Notes: generated from the sequence alone by a model not told the origin. Positions 32,950-42,115 are shown, counted from the first letter of the stretch. The stretch: DNA of 54,758 nucleotides from a bacterium UBP15_UBA6099 (GCA_002435745.1 DIWT01000032.1:1-54758), one strand, 5' to 3'. Translations and numbers: made by a program.

Positions 32950-33815
32950 CAGTCGCTTTTCTCCACTTCGCCGGGGAAAAACATGCTCTCTCCGCCCGCC
33001 TTGAAATTCGCTATCGCCGCTTTGCCCTCTTCTCCGGACATCCAGCGGATAAGCTCCATCGCCAGATTATAATTCACGCTGGGATATTTTTCAGGGTTCA
33101 CCGCTATAAGGCTGTACGGATTGAGAAGCGTTTCGTCGGACTCCATCACGGGAACCAGCGAAATTTTCTCTTTATACGCCAGATATGTTCCTCGGTCAGT
33201 CAGTATATAGGCGCGCTTTTCATCTGCTATCTGAAGCGAAGGCCCCATGCCTTGTCCGGTCTCCATCAGCCATGCCGCCTTGGGAACCGAGCCTGCGGCC
33301 TCCGCCCATATTTCCTTTTCTTTCTGATGGGTTCCCGATTCGTCGCCCCGGCTGACCAGCGAGGCTTGCGCGGCGGCTATCCTGCGGTACGCTTCCGAAG
33401 CCGTCCCCGCGCCTCTGACCTCCGCAGGGTCTTCATCCGGCCCCAGCAATATGAAATAATTATACATTATCGGAGTCCTGTTCACTCCGTAGCCGGACGC
33501 CGTGAAGGCCTCTTCCAACTCAGGCGCGTGCGCGAACACTATATCAACGTCCCCGTTCTCCCCAAGCTTTATCGCTTTGCCGGAGCCTGTGGCTATCACC
33601 GCCACCTTCGCGTTGTGCGCCTTCTCGAACGCTGGAAGAATCGCGCCTAAAAGCCCCGAATTGTCAGTGCTCGTGGTGGTCGCCATCTTCAGAACCGCCG
33701 GAGCCTCCCTCTTCGCTTCCTGACGCGAACAGCCCGGCAGCATTGCCGCGCAAACAACCACGGCCAACGCCGCGAACGCCTTGACCGACCGCAACTTCAA
33801 AGCAGTATTTCTCAT
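32949..33815 (-). CDS. tupA: Tungstate-binding lipoprotein
   Basis: This 288-residue substrate-binding protein captures tungstate outside the inner membrane. It has a lipoprotein signal (LPGC, Cys29). The TTTST-DNSGLL motif (46-54) marks the TupA family, with a later SRGDESGTHQKEKEIW. In known TupA proteins such residues bind the oxyanion. GGGGGG precedes the ATG. Tungstate uptake matters for tungsten formate dehydrogenases and aldehyde oxidoreductases, which fits FdhE at 51209-52084. The operon promoter is at 33870-33899. Confidence 0.93.
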   Translation of the reverse strand: MRNTALKLRSVKAFAALAVVVCAAMLPGCSRQEAKREAPAVLKMATTTSTDNSGLLGAILPAFEKAHNAKVAVIATGSGKAIKLGENGDVDIVFAHAPELEEAFTASGYGVNRTPIMYNYFILLGPDEDPAEVRGAGTASEAYRRIAAAQASLVSRGDESGTHQKEKEIWAEAAGSVPKAAWLMETGQGMGPSLQIADEKRAYILTDRGTYLAYKEKISLVPVMESDETLLNPYSLIAVNPEKYPSVNYNLAMELIRWMSGEEGKAAIANFKAGGESMFFPGEVEKSD

Positions 33816-33869
33816 GGTTCAACCCCCCCGGACAATCCGTTGTGTCGCAAAGAACATAACAATGCGGAA

Positions 33870-33899
33870 ATTATATCCGCCCGCAATCCCGCCGGTCAA
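33870..33899 (-). promoter_or_regulatory. Promoter of the tupABC operon
   Basis: On the minus strand TTGACC (33894-33899) and a perfect TATAAT (33870-33875) are spaced by 18 bp. The -10 box is flanked by GCGGA and TTCCGC, a short inverted repeat that might bind a regulator. A hairpin of the ATTGGTGAAAAA family lies just upstream at 33911-33936. Confidence 0.75.
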
Positions 33900-33910
33900 C
33901 ACGCCGCGCT

Positions 33911-33936
33911 AACCTGAATTGGTGAAAAACATGGGT
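33911..33936. repeat. Hairpin with ATTGGTGAAAAA core
   Basis: AACCTGAATTGGTGAAAAAC followed by ATGGGTT can pair AACC with GGTT and ATG-type inner bases. The loop core matches the hairpin at 2294-2320 and the reversed one at 6151-6176. It lies 12 bp upstream of the tupABC -35 box. Confidence 0.5.
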
Positions 33937-34010
33937 TGGGATTCGGGTTGATAGTTTTCGGCGCTTAAGAAACAGCGGAGGCGAAAAGCAAGCCGGATGG
34001 CGGCGACTGA

Positions 34011-34193
34011 TTATTTCGAACGGATGGAGGGATTCTCCGGCTGCGGGGAGTCGCCGTTTTTATCCAGAGCTTTTTTCATCTGTTCAAGTTCGCGAACGCA
34101 GTCGCCCAGTTCCCGCTCGATGCCGGAAAGCTCGCCGGCGTTTATCAACTCGGAAATTCTGCCGGTTTCAGTTTTGAGGTTTTTCTTTTTCAC
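34011..34193 (-). CDS. Small coiled-coil protein of unknown function
   Basis: This putative 60-residue protein starts at GTG (34193) with GGAG 7 bp upstream. It reads ELSGIERELGDCVRELEQMK in its middle, which forms an amphipathic heptad pattern. The tail is polar. No family was recognised. A longer reading from a TTG at 34229 has no ribosome site. Its base usage is like that of neighbouring genes. Confidence that it is expressed is moderate. Confidence 0.45.
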   Translation of the reverse strand: MKKKNLKTETGRISELINAGELSGIERELGDCVRELEQMKKALDKNGDSPQPENPSIRSK

Positions 34194-34352
34194 AGCGCGC
34201 TCCGCGCGGCGCGACGCCGCGTCTGGCAATTATAGCAAAGCGCAATACAAATTCGCCACACTATCGTCAACGAAACAAATGGAAAAGAGATAGCGCGCAG
34301 AAACGCCCCGGCCGGGCATCGGGCCGGAAATGGCGCTTGCGGCGGAATTTTG

Positions 34353-34361
34353 TGATATAAT
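34353..34361 (+). promoter_or_regulatory. Extended -10 promoter for the STAS gene
   Basis: TGATATAAT gives TG, one base and a perfect TATAAT (34356-34361). The ATG lies 33 bp downstream, preceded by GGGAGCGGG. No good -35 is seen, as is common for extended -10 promoters. Confidence 0.55.
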
Positions 34362-34393
34362 CGTGTCGCTCAAAAAAAAACGGGAGCGGGCAA

Positions 34394-34723
34394 ATGGATA
34401 TCAAAAATGAAAAGATAAACAACGTCGCCGTGATAAGGCTGAGCGGCGAACTTGATTACAACACATACAAGGATTTCAGCAGAGCGGCGGCGGCGACCAT
34501 CGAGAAGAAGCTGGCGGACAAGATAGCGGTCGTAATGTCGGATGTCAGCCACATAGACAGCATGGGGCTGGGGACGATAACAAAACTGTGGAAATCCGCG
34601 GACGCATCCGGGATGGAGTTCTCTCTGGTGGACGTCCCTAAAAATATCGCCGGAATGATAAAGCTGGTAAATCTGGACAAGCGCATAAAAGTGTACGGCA
34701 GCGTCGAAGAAGCCGCCGGCTGA
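34394..34723 (+). CDS. STAS-domain anti-sigma factor antagonist
   Basis: This 109-residue protein is a single STAS domain of the SpoIIAA/RsbV type. It shows VIRLSGELDYNTY at the first strands and a phosphorylation-site loop SHIDSMGLGTI, with Ser56 as the likely target. Such proteins bind an anti-sigma kinase and free a sigma factor when dephosphorylated. No RsbW-like kinase or phosphatase is in the window. The partner is therefore elsewhere. Confidence 0.92.
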   Translation: MDIKNEKINNVAVIRLSGELDYNTYKDFSRAAAATIEKKLADKIAVVMSDVSHIDSMGLGTITKLWKSADASGMEFSLVDVPKNIAGMIKLVNLDKRIKVYGSVEEAAG

Positions 34724-34825
34724 CGGCGCGCCGGAATCATCCTTCCACATAATGCGAAAAATTTAGGAAAAGGCGAAAACTTCTTCTATTGGTTTTTTCC
34801 CGCTTGTTCTTCGCGCGAACGCGAA

Positions 34826-37111
34826 TCACTCTTCCGAGGATTCCCGTTCGTCGAGGGATACGGTGGCGGCGCATTTTTCATTTATGCATTTGCCGATGTT
34901 TTCGCCGGCTGATTTGGCGTGGACTAGAAGGCCGCCGCATTCGGGGCAGGCTTTTCCCTCGACGGGTTTGGACCATGTGACGAAGTCGCATTCCGGATAT
35001 TTCGAACAGCCGTAGAACGAGCGTTTGTTGCGGGATCGGCGCTGCACTATCTTGCCGTCGCACCCCTCGCGCGGGCAATTGACGTTGCCCGTGTTCTTTC
35101 TGATGTTCTTGCAGGCCGGGTATCCGGAGCAGGCGATGAACTTGCCGTATCTGCCTGTGCGCATCACCATAGGCGAGCCGCATTTTTCGCATTTGTCCTC
35201 GACTGCGGGAGTCTGCGCGGCGGAGCCTGAGTCGGCTTTCGGGTCAGGATCTCCGTACGGCCGCTTGTATGTGCATTCGGGGTACTTCGCGCATCCGATG
35301 AACACTCCGTAGCGTCCCGTCTTCACGGCGAGGTCGGAGCCGCATTCGGGGCATTTGTCTTCCACCTTCTCCTCAAACTTCATGCTCTTGGAGGCCTTGA
35401 CGATGTCTTTGCTGAACGGGCCGTAGAATTCGCCGATGAGTTTGGTCCAGTCCTTGCTTCCGTTTTCGACCTTGTCCAACTCGTCTTCCATCCGGGCGGT
35501 GAACCCGTAATCGACGATGTCGGCGAAGTTCTCTTTGAGGAGCTTGCAGACTATTACGCCCCATTTGGTGGGTTTGAAAGATTTCTTTTCGAGGCGGGCG
35601 TAGTCGCGTTTTTTCAGAGTCTCGATGATGGGCACGTAGGTGCTGGGGCGGCCGATGCCCCGCTCTTCAAGCTCTCGCACGAGAGAGGCTTCGGAGTATC
35701 TTGAAGGAGGTTTTGTAAAGTGTTGTTTCGGGTCGATCTTGAGCAGGTCGAGCGGTTCTTTGGCGCGCAAGTCGGGCAGGGGGCTGCCGTTTTCGTCGCC
35801 TCCCTCCTTCTCTTCCTTGCTCTTGATTCCGTACACGCGCAGATAGCCGTCGAAGCTTGTGACGGTGGCGGTCGCGCGGAACATGTGTTTATCGTCGCCC
35901 GCGATGTCGCAGCGCGTGACGTCCACCACCGCCGGAGCCATCTGCGAAGCGATGAACCTAGCCCAGATCAGTTGGTATAGCTTGTGCTGGTCTCTGGAGA
36001 GATATTTTGCGATATTTTTCGGGTCGAGCGATGCGGATGTCGGCCTGATGGCTTCGTGAGCGTCCTGAACGCCCGCTTTGGATTTGTATGTGTTCGGCTG
36101 GTCGGGAAGATAGTCCGGGCCGAGGTTTTGTTTAATATATTCTGCGGCGTCCGCGCGGGCGTCTTCCGACACGCGCACAGAGTCCGTCCTCATGTAAGTG
36201 ATGAGGCCGACGCTGCCCGCTTCGCCGAGGCCGACGCCTTCGTATAGCTGCTGGGCGAGCATCATTGTTTTCGACGCGCTGAAGTTCAGCCGCCTCGAGG
36301 ATTCCTGCTGGAGTGTGCTGGTCGTGAACGGGGCCGACGGCCTGCGTTTCTCTGAGCGCTTCTTGATATCTTTCACCGCGTAGGAGCAGGCTTTCAGCGT
36401 TTCCACAAGCCCCGCCGCCTGCGTCTCGTTGTCTATCTTTGTTTCCTCTTCCTTCGATTCCGCGCCGTCCGACGAACCGAAGTACACGGCCTCGAATTCC
36501 TGAGCGCCGGCGTCCCGGCCCTTGAACGTCCCGGTTATCTTCCAGTACTCGTCCGGTTTGAACTTTTCCACTTCTTCCTCGCGCTCGCAGATGAGGCGGA
36601 GGGCGACGGACTGGACTCTGCCCGCGCTCAGGCGGCTGTTGTTCAGCGCGCGCCAAAGCAGCGGGCTGACCTTGTAGCCCACCAGTCTGTCCATTACCCT
36701 GCGCGCCTGCTGCGCGTCCACCAGATTCATGTCTATGGTTCTCAAGTTGCCGAGCGCTTCTTTAACCGCCTTCGGCGTTATCTCGTTGAACGACATTCTG
36801 GTTATGCTCTTGTTAGGGAACAGGCGCGCCAGATGCCACGCGATGGATTCCCCTTCGCGGTCAGGGTCGGTCGCCAGTATGACTTCTTCGACGTCTTTGG
36901 CGTCCGCCTGCAACTGTTTGATGAGCTTCCCGCGTCCCGGAGCTATCTGATAGCTGGGTTTGAACCCGTTGTCCACGTCTATTCCAAGCTCTTTGGCAGG
37001 AAGGTCGTATATGTGGCCGAGGCAGGAAGTCACCTCGTATTGTTTGCCGACGATTTTGCCGATGGACTGTGTCTTCGCTCTGGATTCGACAACGATTAAT
37101 TTCTTTGCCAT
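34826..37111 (-). CDS. topA: DNA topoisomerase I
   Basis: This 761-residue type IA topoisomerase relaxes negative supercoils. The Toprim domain starts KKLIVVESRAKTQSI, with the metal-binding acidic triad in ATDPDREGE. The catalytic Tyr306 lies in GLITYMRTDS. Four C-terminal zinc ribbons follow, three of them ending in the FIGCAKYPEC-like pattern of CxxC pairs, and the last is CPECGGLLVHAKSAG. The length is normal. It is downstream of dprA, a common bacterial arrangement, with 121 bp between. Confidence 0.97.
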   Translation of the reverse strand: MAKKLIVVESRAKTQSIGKIVGKQYEVTSCLGHIYDLPAKELGIDVDNGFKPSYQIAPGRGKLIKQLQADAKDVEEVILATDPDREGESIAWHLARLFPNKSITRMSFNEITPKAVKEALGNLRTIDMNLVDAQQARRVMDRLVGYKVSPLLWRALNNSRLSAGRVQSVALRLICEREEEVEKFKPDEYWKITGTFKGRDAGAQEFEAVYFGSSDGAESKEEETKIDNETQAAGLVETLKACSYAVKDIKKRSEKRRPSAPFTTSTLQQESSRRLNFSASKTMMLAQQLYEGVGLGEAGSVGLITYMRTDSVRVSEDARADAAEYIKQNLGPDYLPDQPNTYKSKAGVQDAHEAIRPTSASLDPKNIAKYLSRDQHKLYQLIWARFIASQMAPAVVDVTRCDIAGDDKHMFRATATVTSFDGYLRVYGIKSKEEKEGGDENGSPLPDLRAKEPLDLLKIDPKQHFTKPPSRYSEASLVRELEERGIGRPSTYVPIIETLKKRDYARLEKKSFKPTKWGVIVCKLLKENFADIVDYGFTARMEDELDKVENGSKDWTKLIGEFYGPFSKDIVKASKSMKFEEKVEDKCPECGSDLAVKTGRYGVFIGCAKYPECTYKRPYGDPDPKADSGSAAQTPAVEDKCEKCGSPMVMRTGRYGKFIACSGYPACKNIRKNTGNVNCPREGCDGKIVQRRSRNKRSFYGCSKYPECDFVTWSKPVEGKACPECGGLLVHAKSAGENIGKCINEKCAATVSLDERESSEE

Positions 37112-37232
37112 TATTGTGCCTTCTCCTCTATATCGAACAGATAACCTTATTATGCCGCGATTTTTCCGCCGCGCAATTTTCTAATTATGAGCGCCCGCAA
37201 ACAAATAGTCACGCTTTCCGGGCAAAAAAAGG

Positions 37233-38423
37233 TCAGCGCCCGGCGCGGGCCGCCATATACGTCTGGCCCGGCAACTGGCGCGCCGCTCCCTTCATTTCAA
37301 GCATCATCAGGGCGGTGGACGCCTCGCCCGCCGAGCATGACAGCCGCGCGCAGATGTCGTCGAACCGCGTCGGCCCTTCCTCTTTCATCAGGTCGTAAAC
37401 CCGCTTCTGAAGGCCGTCCAGCGCCGGCTGCGCGCCGAGGCTCAACTCCGGCTGCCCGTCCGGCTCTCCGAGCGCCTCCAGAATCTGGCTCGCGTTCTCC
37501 GCCAGATGCGCTCCGTTCCTTATCAGCCAGTGGCATCCCCCGCTCGACGGATGATTGACGTCCCCCGGAACGGCGAACACTTCGCGCCCGTGCTCGGCGG
37601 CGTGGCCGGCGGTTATCATCGAGCCGCCTTTGACTGCCGACTGCGCCACCACAACGCCCCGCGACAATCCGCTTATTATCCTGTTGCGCCTGTGGAACTG
37701 GAACTTGTTCGACGCGTTCATTCCGAGAGGGAATTCCGAAATGACCGCGCCGCAAGCTGCGATCTCGTCGGCCAGTTCGACATGGTTGGATGGATAGGGG
37801 TGGTCTACGCCGACGGCTTTGACGGCGAAGGTGCGGCCGCCGGCGTCTAGGGCCGCTCGGTGCGCCGCCGCGTCTATCCCGTGCGCCAGCCCGCTGACGA
37901 CCGTCCATCCCGCGCCGGCCAGCCCCGCCGAGATGTCCTCCGCCGCGCGCCTGCCATAGCCGTTGCAGCGCCTCGTGCCGACAATCGCCACCGCTCTGTC
38001 GTCTCTTTCAAGGATATTCCCGCGCGCGTAAAGAACCGGCGGAGGGTCGGGGATGTCCCGCAACCGCCGGGGATAATCGTCGTCCAGCAGAGTGAAAATT
38101 TTTACTCCCGCCTCTTGCGCCCGCTTCAGCTCCTGAGAGCCGTCCTCGCGGCGGCGAAGGTCGAGCAGCTTGTCCAGAACGTAAACAGGTTTTTCCGGCG
38201 AGTCCTCGCCGAGGTTCAGCTCGGCGTTCCTCAAGTAGGAGCGACCGAACGCTCCGCAGCCTCGCAAATCCTTCTCGGATGCCCGCCAAACCTCTCCCGC
38301 CCCGCCGAATATCTCCGTCAGCCGGATGAACAACCCCGGCTCCATGCCCTCCACCTGATTGAGGGCTATCCAGCTCAGGCGGTCCGTTTCACGAACGCCC
38401 TGTCTGTCCGCGCCTTCAGTCAA
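37233..38423 (-). CDS. dprA: DNA-processing protein DprA
   Basis: This 396-residue protein loads RecA on incoming single-stranded DNA in natural transformation and is also kept in non-competent bacteria. A SAM-like N-terminus (about 15-75) is followed by the Rossmann-like domain, with AIVGTRRCNGYGRRAAEDI, VVSGLAHGIDAAAHRAAL, SEFPLGM and FHRRNRIISGLSRGVVV. A C-terminal winged helix comes last (about 330-390). The start is unclear. The best reading begins at a TTG (38423), because the next ATG falls inside the first domain. topA is downstream. Confidence 0.93.
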   Translation of the reverse strand: MTEGADRQGVRETDRLSWIALNQVEGMEPGLFIRLTEIFGGAGEVWRASEKDLRGCGAFGRSYLRNAELNLGEDSPEKPVYVLDKLLDLRRREDGSQELKRAQEAGVKIFTLLDDDYPRRLRDIPDPPPVLYARGNILERDDRAVAIVGTRRCNGYGRRAAEDISAGLAGAGWTVVSGLAHGIDAAAHRAALDAGGRTFAVKAVGVDHPYPSNHVELADEIAACGAVISEFPLGMNASNKFQFHRRNRIISGLSRGVVVAQSAVKGGSMITAGHAAEHGREVFAVPGDVNHPSSGGCHWLIRNGAHLAENASQILEALGEPDGQPELSLGAQPALDGLQKRVYDLMKEEGPTRFDDICARLSCSAGEASTALMMLEMKGAARQLPGQTYMAARAGR

Positions 38424-38455
38424 TGCCCCGTTCCGTTCCGGATGATGCGCTCTTT

Positions 38456-38481
38456 GACCGGATTCTTAAAAAGATCCGGTT
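38456..38481 (-). terminator. Hairpin between fmdB-like gene and dprA
   Basis: ACCGGAT (38457-38463) and ATCCGGT (38474-38480) pair around a ten-base loop. It lies 14 bp past the zinc-ribbon gene stop. No T-run follows on the leftward strand, so it may be an attenuator or mRNA stabiliser rather than a terminator. Confidence 0.35.
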
Positions 38482-38494
38482 CATTCACATCCTG

Positions 38495-38746
38495 TCATTT
38501 TTTTGAATCGGCTACCGAGCAGGAAGAGCCGGAGTCGCACGACCCGCACCCTCCGCCGATGCCGCTCTTCTTCTTGCTGTCCGTGCAATAAAACCCGCTG
38601 CCTTTAAACAAGACTCCGACAGCGCTGAACACTTTATTAACCTTGCCCCTGCACTCAGGGCATCTCTGTTTCGGCGGGTCGTTCACGCCCTGCTCGACCT
38701 CAAAAGCATGGCCGCATTTCTGACATTCATACGCGTACACCGGCAT
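38495..38746 (-). CDS. FmdB-family zinc ribbon protein (second copy)
   Basis: This 83-residue protein begins MPVYAYECQKCGHAFEVEQG and continues RCPECRGKVNKVFSAVGVLF, giving the two CxxC pairs of FmdB proteins. KGSGFYCTDSKK and a Gly/Ser/Cys-rich tail follow. The layout is closer to the family norm than the copy at 16387-16608. AGGAGGT lies 8 bp from the ATG, an unusually good ribosome site. The function is unknown. It heads a leftward run before dprA and topA. Confidence 0.93.
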   Translation of the reverse strand: MPVYAYECQKCGHAFEVEQGVNDPPKQRCPECRGKVNKVFSAVGVLFKGSGFYCTDSKKKSGIGGGCGSCDSGSSCSVADSKK

Positions 38747-38926
38747 AACCGTTTACCTCCTGTGGCTCCCACAAGTTGATTAGTCTGCATTTGCCTACAA
38801 TGCTGGTTCCCGGAAATCTCCGGGGATAAAACCGAATCAGGCGCGCTCAATCGCGCCAGACTACTTATATACATTAATAACCCAAGGAAATCAAAAAAGT
38901 TTCCGGAAGTCCGATACAGGGCCGCG

Positions 38927-39832
38927 CTACCGGCTTGGAGCCGGGGCCGCCGGGGCGGCAGGTTCGGCGCTCGCGCTCTTGCTCTGCCCGCCTCCGGTCG
39001 TCAGCGCGATGACTCCTATCACTATCATCCCGGCTCCAGCGTACTGCATCGGCGTTAGCGTTGTGCCGAATATGAATATCTCGAACACCATCGGGCTGAT
39101 TATCAGGAACGAGTTGACGGTGGGCACGATGACAATGCCCGTCCCGTGGAAAAAGGCGAGGTTGGTCATCACGAAACCGATGTTGCCGAGGATGAGGAAG
39201 GCGACCCACGGGTAGGCGGTCTTGAACTGGGCCATCGCCGAGCCGTCGGCCACGATGGGGCCGATGTGGTAGAAGATGTTCATGAAACCGAGACCCATCC
39301 CGGCTATGGCCGCGTATAAGAACGCTCTGCCCCGGTTAAGTATTTTCGTAAAAAGCAGGGCTGCGCCCGCGAACACCGCGAACCCGCCCAAACACCAGTA
39401 CATCGGCCCGGCGTAGAAGACTCTTTCAGCCGACGGCACGTTGAAATACGATATCACCGACGTTCCCGCGCCGATAAGCAGAACCGACGCCCATTCGCGC
39501 GGCCCCACTCTTTCCTTCAGCACGAACAGCGAGAACAGAGCAAGCCCCACCAGCCCAACTCCGCTCATCGACGTCACAAGCGACGTCTTGTCCGACAGGT
39601 TCTGCGCCACAAGCACTAGAACGCCCGCCACGAACGTCAGCGACATGCCGAACAACCAGATAAGGAAGTCGCGCCGGAGCGGAGGCTTGAGCATCGCCTT
39701 GCCTTTCTTCAGCACTTCCACCTTCATCTTCTGAACGGCCTTGCCGATGTTTAGAGAGATCGAAGCCGCCGCCGCCACGCTCAACGCAAGCGCCAGCGTT
39801 GACGCCGCTTCCTGTGTGCCCATTGAATCCAT
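38927..39832 (-). CDS. NIPA/DMT-like membrane transporter, paralog 1
   Basis: This protein of about 301 residues has nine or ten hydrophobic helices. LNIGKAVQKMKVEVLKKGKA leads into MLKPPLRRDFLIWLFGMSL, and later come LVTSMSGVGLVGLALFSLFVLKERVG and FFHGTGIVIVPTVNSFL. The arrangement recalls NIPA-type magnesium transporters within the DMT superfamily; substrate and direction are unknown. The ATG at 39832 has GGAGG 10 bp upstream. The gene at 41222-42085 is a clear paralog, and an M23 peptidase gene lies between them. The Ala/Pro-rich C-terminus is low in complexity. Confidence 0.82.
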   Translation of the reverse strand: MDSMGTQEAASTLALALSVAAAASISLNIGKAVQKMKVEVLKKGKAMLKPPLRRDFLIWLFGMSLTFVAGVLVLVAQNLSDKTSLVTSMSGVGLVGLALFSLFVLKERVGPREWASVLLIGAGTSVISYFNVPSAERVFYAGPMYWCLGGFAVFAGAALLFTKILNRGRAFLYAAIAGMGLGFMNIFYHIGPIVADGSAMAQFKTAYPWVAFLILGNIGFVMTNLAFFHGTGIVIVPTVNSFLIISPMVFEIFIFGTTLTPMQYAGAGMIVIGVIALTTGGGQSKSASAEPAAPAAPAPSR

Positions 39833-40017
39833 CGCTGAACATCCTCCGTCAAATTTCGATAAGTATACAGCGCCCGCCGCGTTTTCCGGCTGTTGATATA
39901 TGAAATTGTTCGTTCGACTGTTGCCGGCCTTGCGCGCGCCGCAATTATAGGACATGAATAGCCTTTGGTTTTCAGGCGCGTATAATTGTTGAAAAAGACG
40001 GCGGCTCGGAGGGCGGA

Positions 40018-40980
40018 ATGGCGGGAAAAAGGAACAGGATAGGAATCCTCGATATATTCGGGCTGAAGCCGCTGGACGCGGCTCTGGCGCAGGCGGGCAG
40101 GGCGGTGTTCGGCAATAACGATATCCCGCCGACGAACTGGGACCTTTCTTCAGTCAAGGTTTTCAAGCCTCATATTTCCATTCCGACTTGGCTCGGCGTG
40201 AAAATCCACGGCGACAAGGCTCCGGTCTACAACCTATTCAATCGCAATATGCGCGGGCCGGAGGAGCCGTTCTCGGTGAGAGTGACGGACTGCAAGGATT
40301 TCCGGGGCGGGCAGTGGACGTACGACAGCCACCTCGGAACGGATTTCGCCATCCCGGTCGGAACTCCCGTGGCGACATGCGCGCCGGGGCTTGTGATGAC
40401 GGTGAAAAGGCAGTTCGACCACGGCGGGCTTAAGGTGTTCGTGGACCACGGAGACGGATTGCTGACCACATACGCGCATCTGTCCCGCGCGCTGGTCGGG
40501 GCGGGGGACGTCGTGCGAAGGGGGCAGGCCGTCGGACTGTCCGGCGCGGCGGGCATGGAACTTCTCATGTTCTTTCCGTGGGTGGCTCCGCACGTTCACC
40601 TTAATGTGGTTCTGAACGGCAATCCGGCGGACCCGTTCGGGGCGGGCGGCGGAGAGGTTCCTCTGTGGAGGACGGGAAACGATCCCACGCCATTCAAAGA
40701 GTCAGGCGCGCGGGCGGATGAGCGTTTTGAACCGACGGCGTGGAACCCGGCCCTGCTGGACGCCGCCATCGACGACTGCTCGGACGCCGCCGAGCGCGAC
40801 TATCTTCGCGGTTTTTCAGACATCGTCGAGCGCGCCGCCGAAGTCCTGAACCACCGCATGTTCTTCGCGCCGGTTTTCAGGGACTTTCCGCCTCTGTACG
40901 AAAAAGAGCATCCGCGCCGACCCGCGCTCGACCTGCCTTTTCTCGAATCGGACTACTCAGGCGCGAAGTTGCCTGACTGA
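40018..40980 (+). CDS. M23-type metallopeptidase domain protein without signal peptide
   Basis: This 320-residue protein carries a LytM/M23 peptidase domain with all zinc and catalytic residues: H105 and D109 in SHLGTDFAIP, H154 in TYAHLS, and H192/H194 in PHVHLNV. M23 enzymes cut peptidoglycan cross-links, yet there is no signal peptide or membrane helix here. Export by another route, or a different substrate, must be considered. The first 60 and last 100 residues are unrecognised. GGAGGGCGG precedes the ATG. A TATAAT at 39981-39986 may be its -10. Two paralogous transporters flank the gene. Confidence 0.85.
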   Translation: MAGKRNRIGILDIFGLKPLDAALAQAGRAVFGNNDIPPTNWDLSSVKVFKPHISIPTWLGVKIHGDKAPVYNLFNRNMRGPEEPFSVRVTDCKDFRGGQWTYDSHLGTDFAIPVGTPVATCAPGLVMTVKRQFDHGGLKVFVDHGDGLLTTYAHLSRALVGAGDVVRRGQAVGLSGAAGMELLMFFPWVAPHVHLNVVLNGNPADPFGAGGGEVPLWRTGNDPTPFKESGARADERFEPTAWNPALLDAAIDDCSDAAERDYLRGFSDIVERAAEVLNHRMFFAPVFRDFPPLYEKEHPRRPALDLPFLESDYSGAKLPD

Positions 40981-41084
40981 CGCGAGTCCGCCGTTAATAT
41001 CATTCAGCCCAAAATGAATCCGCTTTCAGCGAGTAGCGCGGGATTGCCGTTTCGCGCCACGCCGCGAGGCGCGCGCGATTTTGC

Positions 41085-41113
41085 TTGCCCTGCCGCGCGA
41101 ACGCGTGTAAGAT
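41085..41113 (+). promoter_or_regulatory. Promoter for transporter paralog 2
   Basis: TTGCCC (41085-41090) and TAAGAT (41108-41113) are spaced by 17 bp. The leader to the ATG at 41222 is about 100 nt. Confidence 0.42.
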
Positions 41114-41221
41114 ACTTTATCCCGCGACCCTCTCAAAGGGCGCGAAGATCACATCAATAGGCGCGGGCCGGGGAAACTGCGCAAACTTCTCCGGCAGGCT
41201 CCCGGACAAAAGGCGGCTGTC

Positions 41222-42085
41222 ATGGACGAAACTCTCATCATCGGCATTCTCGTGGGGTGTCTGGCTTCAATCACCATGAACCTCGGCAAGGGCATCCAGA
41301 AAATGAAAGTTCAGGTGCTCAAGACCGGCAAGGCGATGCTGAAGCCGCCTCTCCGGCGCGACTTCATCATCTGGCTGATCGGCATGCTGATGACGGGAGC
41401 CGCCGGGCTGCTGTTCACCGCCGCTCTCAAAATGACTGACAAGCCGTCCGTCGTTTCTTCTCTGAACGGCATCGGGCTGATCGCGCTCGCGGTGTTCTCG
41501 GCGGTCGTGCTCAAGGAAAAAGTCGGCGCCCGCGAGGCCGGGGCCGTCGCCCTCATAATCATCGGCACGGGCTTCTTCCAATACTTCAACGTGGCTTCTG
41601 ACAAATCCGCGTCGTTCAACCTTTCCTCGCTTCTGCTGAGTCTGGCGGTCTGCGCCGCTATTTACGCCGCGATGGTGGTCATGGCCCGCAAAACGAAGAA
41701 GGGACAAGCGTTCGTGTACGCCGCAATCGCGGGCACTTTCCTTGCCTACATGGTTATCTTCTTCGATATCTCCGGTGTGAAAAACGCCGGTCGCCCGTTC
41801 ATTTACACGATAATATCCCTCTATTTTCTCATCGGGTTCTTCCTCGGCAACGGGGCGTTCGTATTCACCAATATCGCCTTCTTCCACGGCAGCGGCATTG
41901 TCATTGTGCCGACCGTCAACTCTTTCATGATTGTCATGCCTATGGTTCTGGAATTCGTGATCTATCGGGTGTCGATCTCGCCGATCCAGCTCCTGTGCGT
42001 ACTGCTGATTGTGGCCGGCGTCATCATCCTGACCACCAGCAAAGGCCACGAGGTCAAGGAATCCGCCCAACCCGCCGCGGCTTAA
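41222..42085 (+). CDS. NIPA/DMT-like membrane transporter, paralog 2
   Basis: This 287-residue membrane protein is a paralog of the product of 38927-39832. Both share the opening LG-KGIQKMKVQVLK then GKAMLKPPLRRDFIIWL, the VVLKEKVGAREAGAV loop, and the FFHGSGIVIVPTVNSFM motif. It has about nine helices, and an exporter or Mg-type transporter role is inferred from the fold only. The two copies diverge most in the middle (residues about 110-190). It is followed by composite repeat copy B and converges on pyrG. Confidence 0.82.
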   Translation: MDETLIIGILVGCLASITMNLGKGIQKMKVQVLKTGKAMLKPPLRRDFIIWLIGMLMTGAAGLLFTAALKMTDKPSVVSSLNGIGLIALAVFSAVVLKEKVGAREAGAVALIIIGTGFFQYFNVASDKSASFNLSSLLLSLAVCAAIYAAMVVMARKTKKGQAFVYAAIAGTFLAYMVIFFDISGVKNAGRPFIYTIISLYFLIGFFLGNGAFVFTNIAFFHGSGIVIVPTVNSFMIVMPMVLEFVIYRVSISPIQLLCVLLIVAGVIILTTSKGHEVKESAQPAAA

Positions 42086-42115
42086 AACGCCGTTTGGGCG
42101 GGTTGAAAAACTGAG

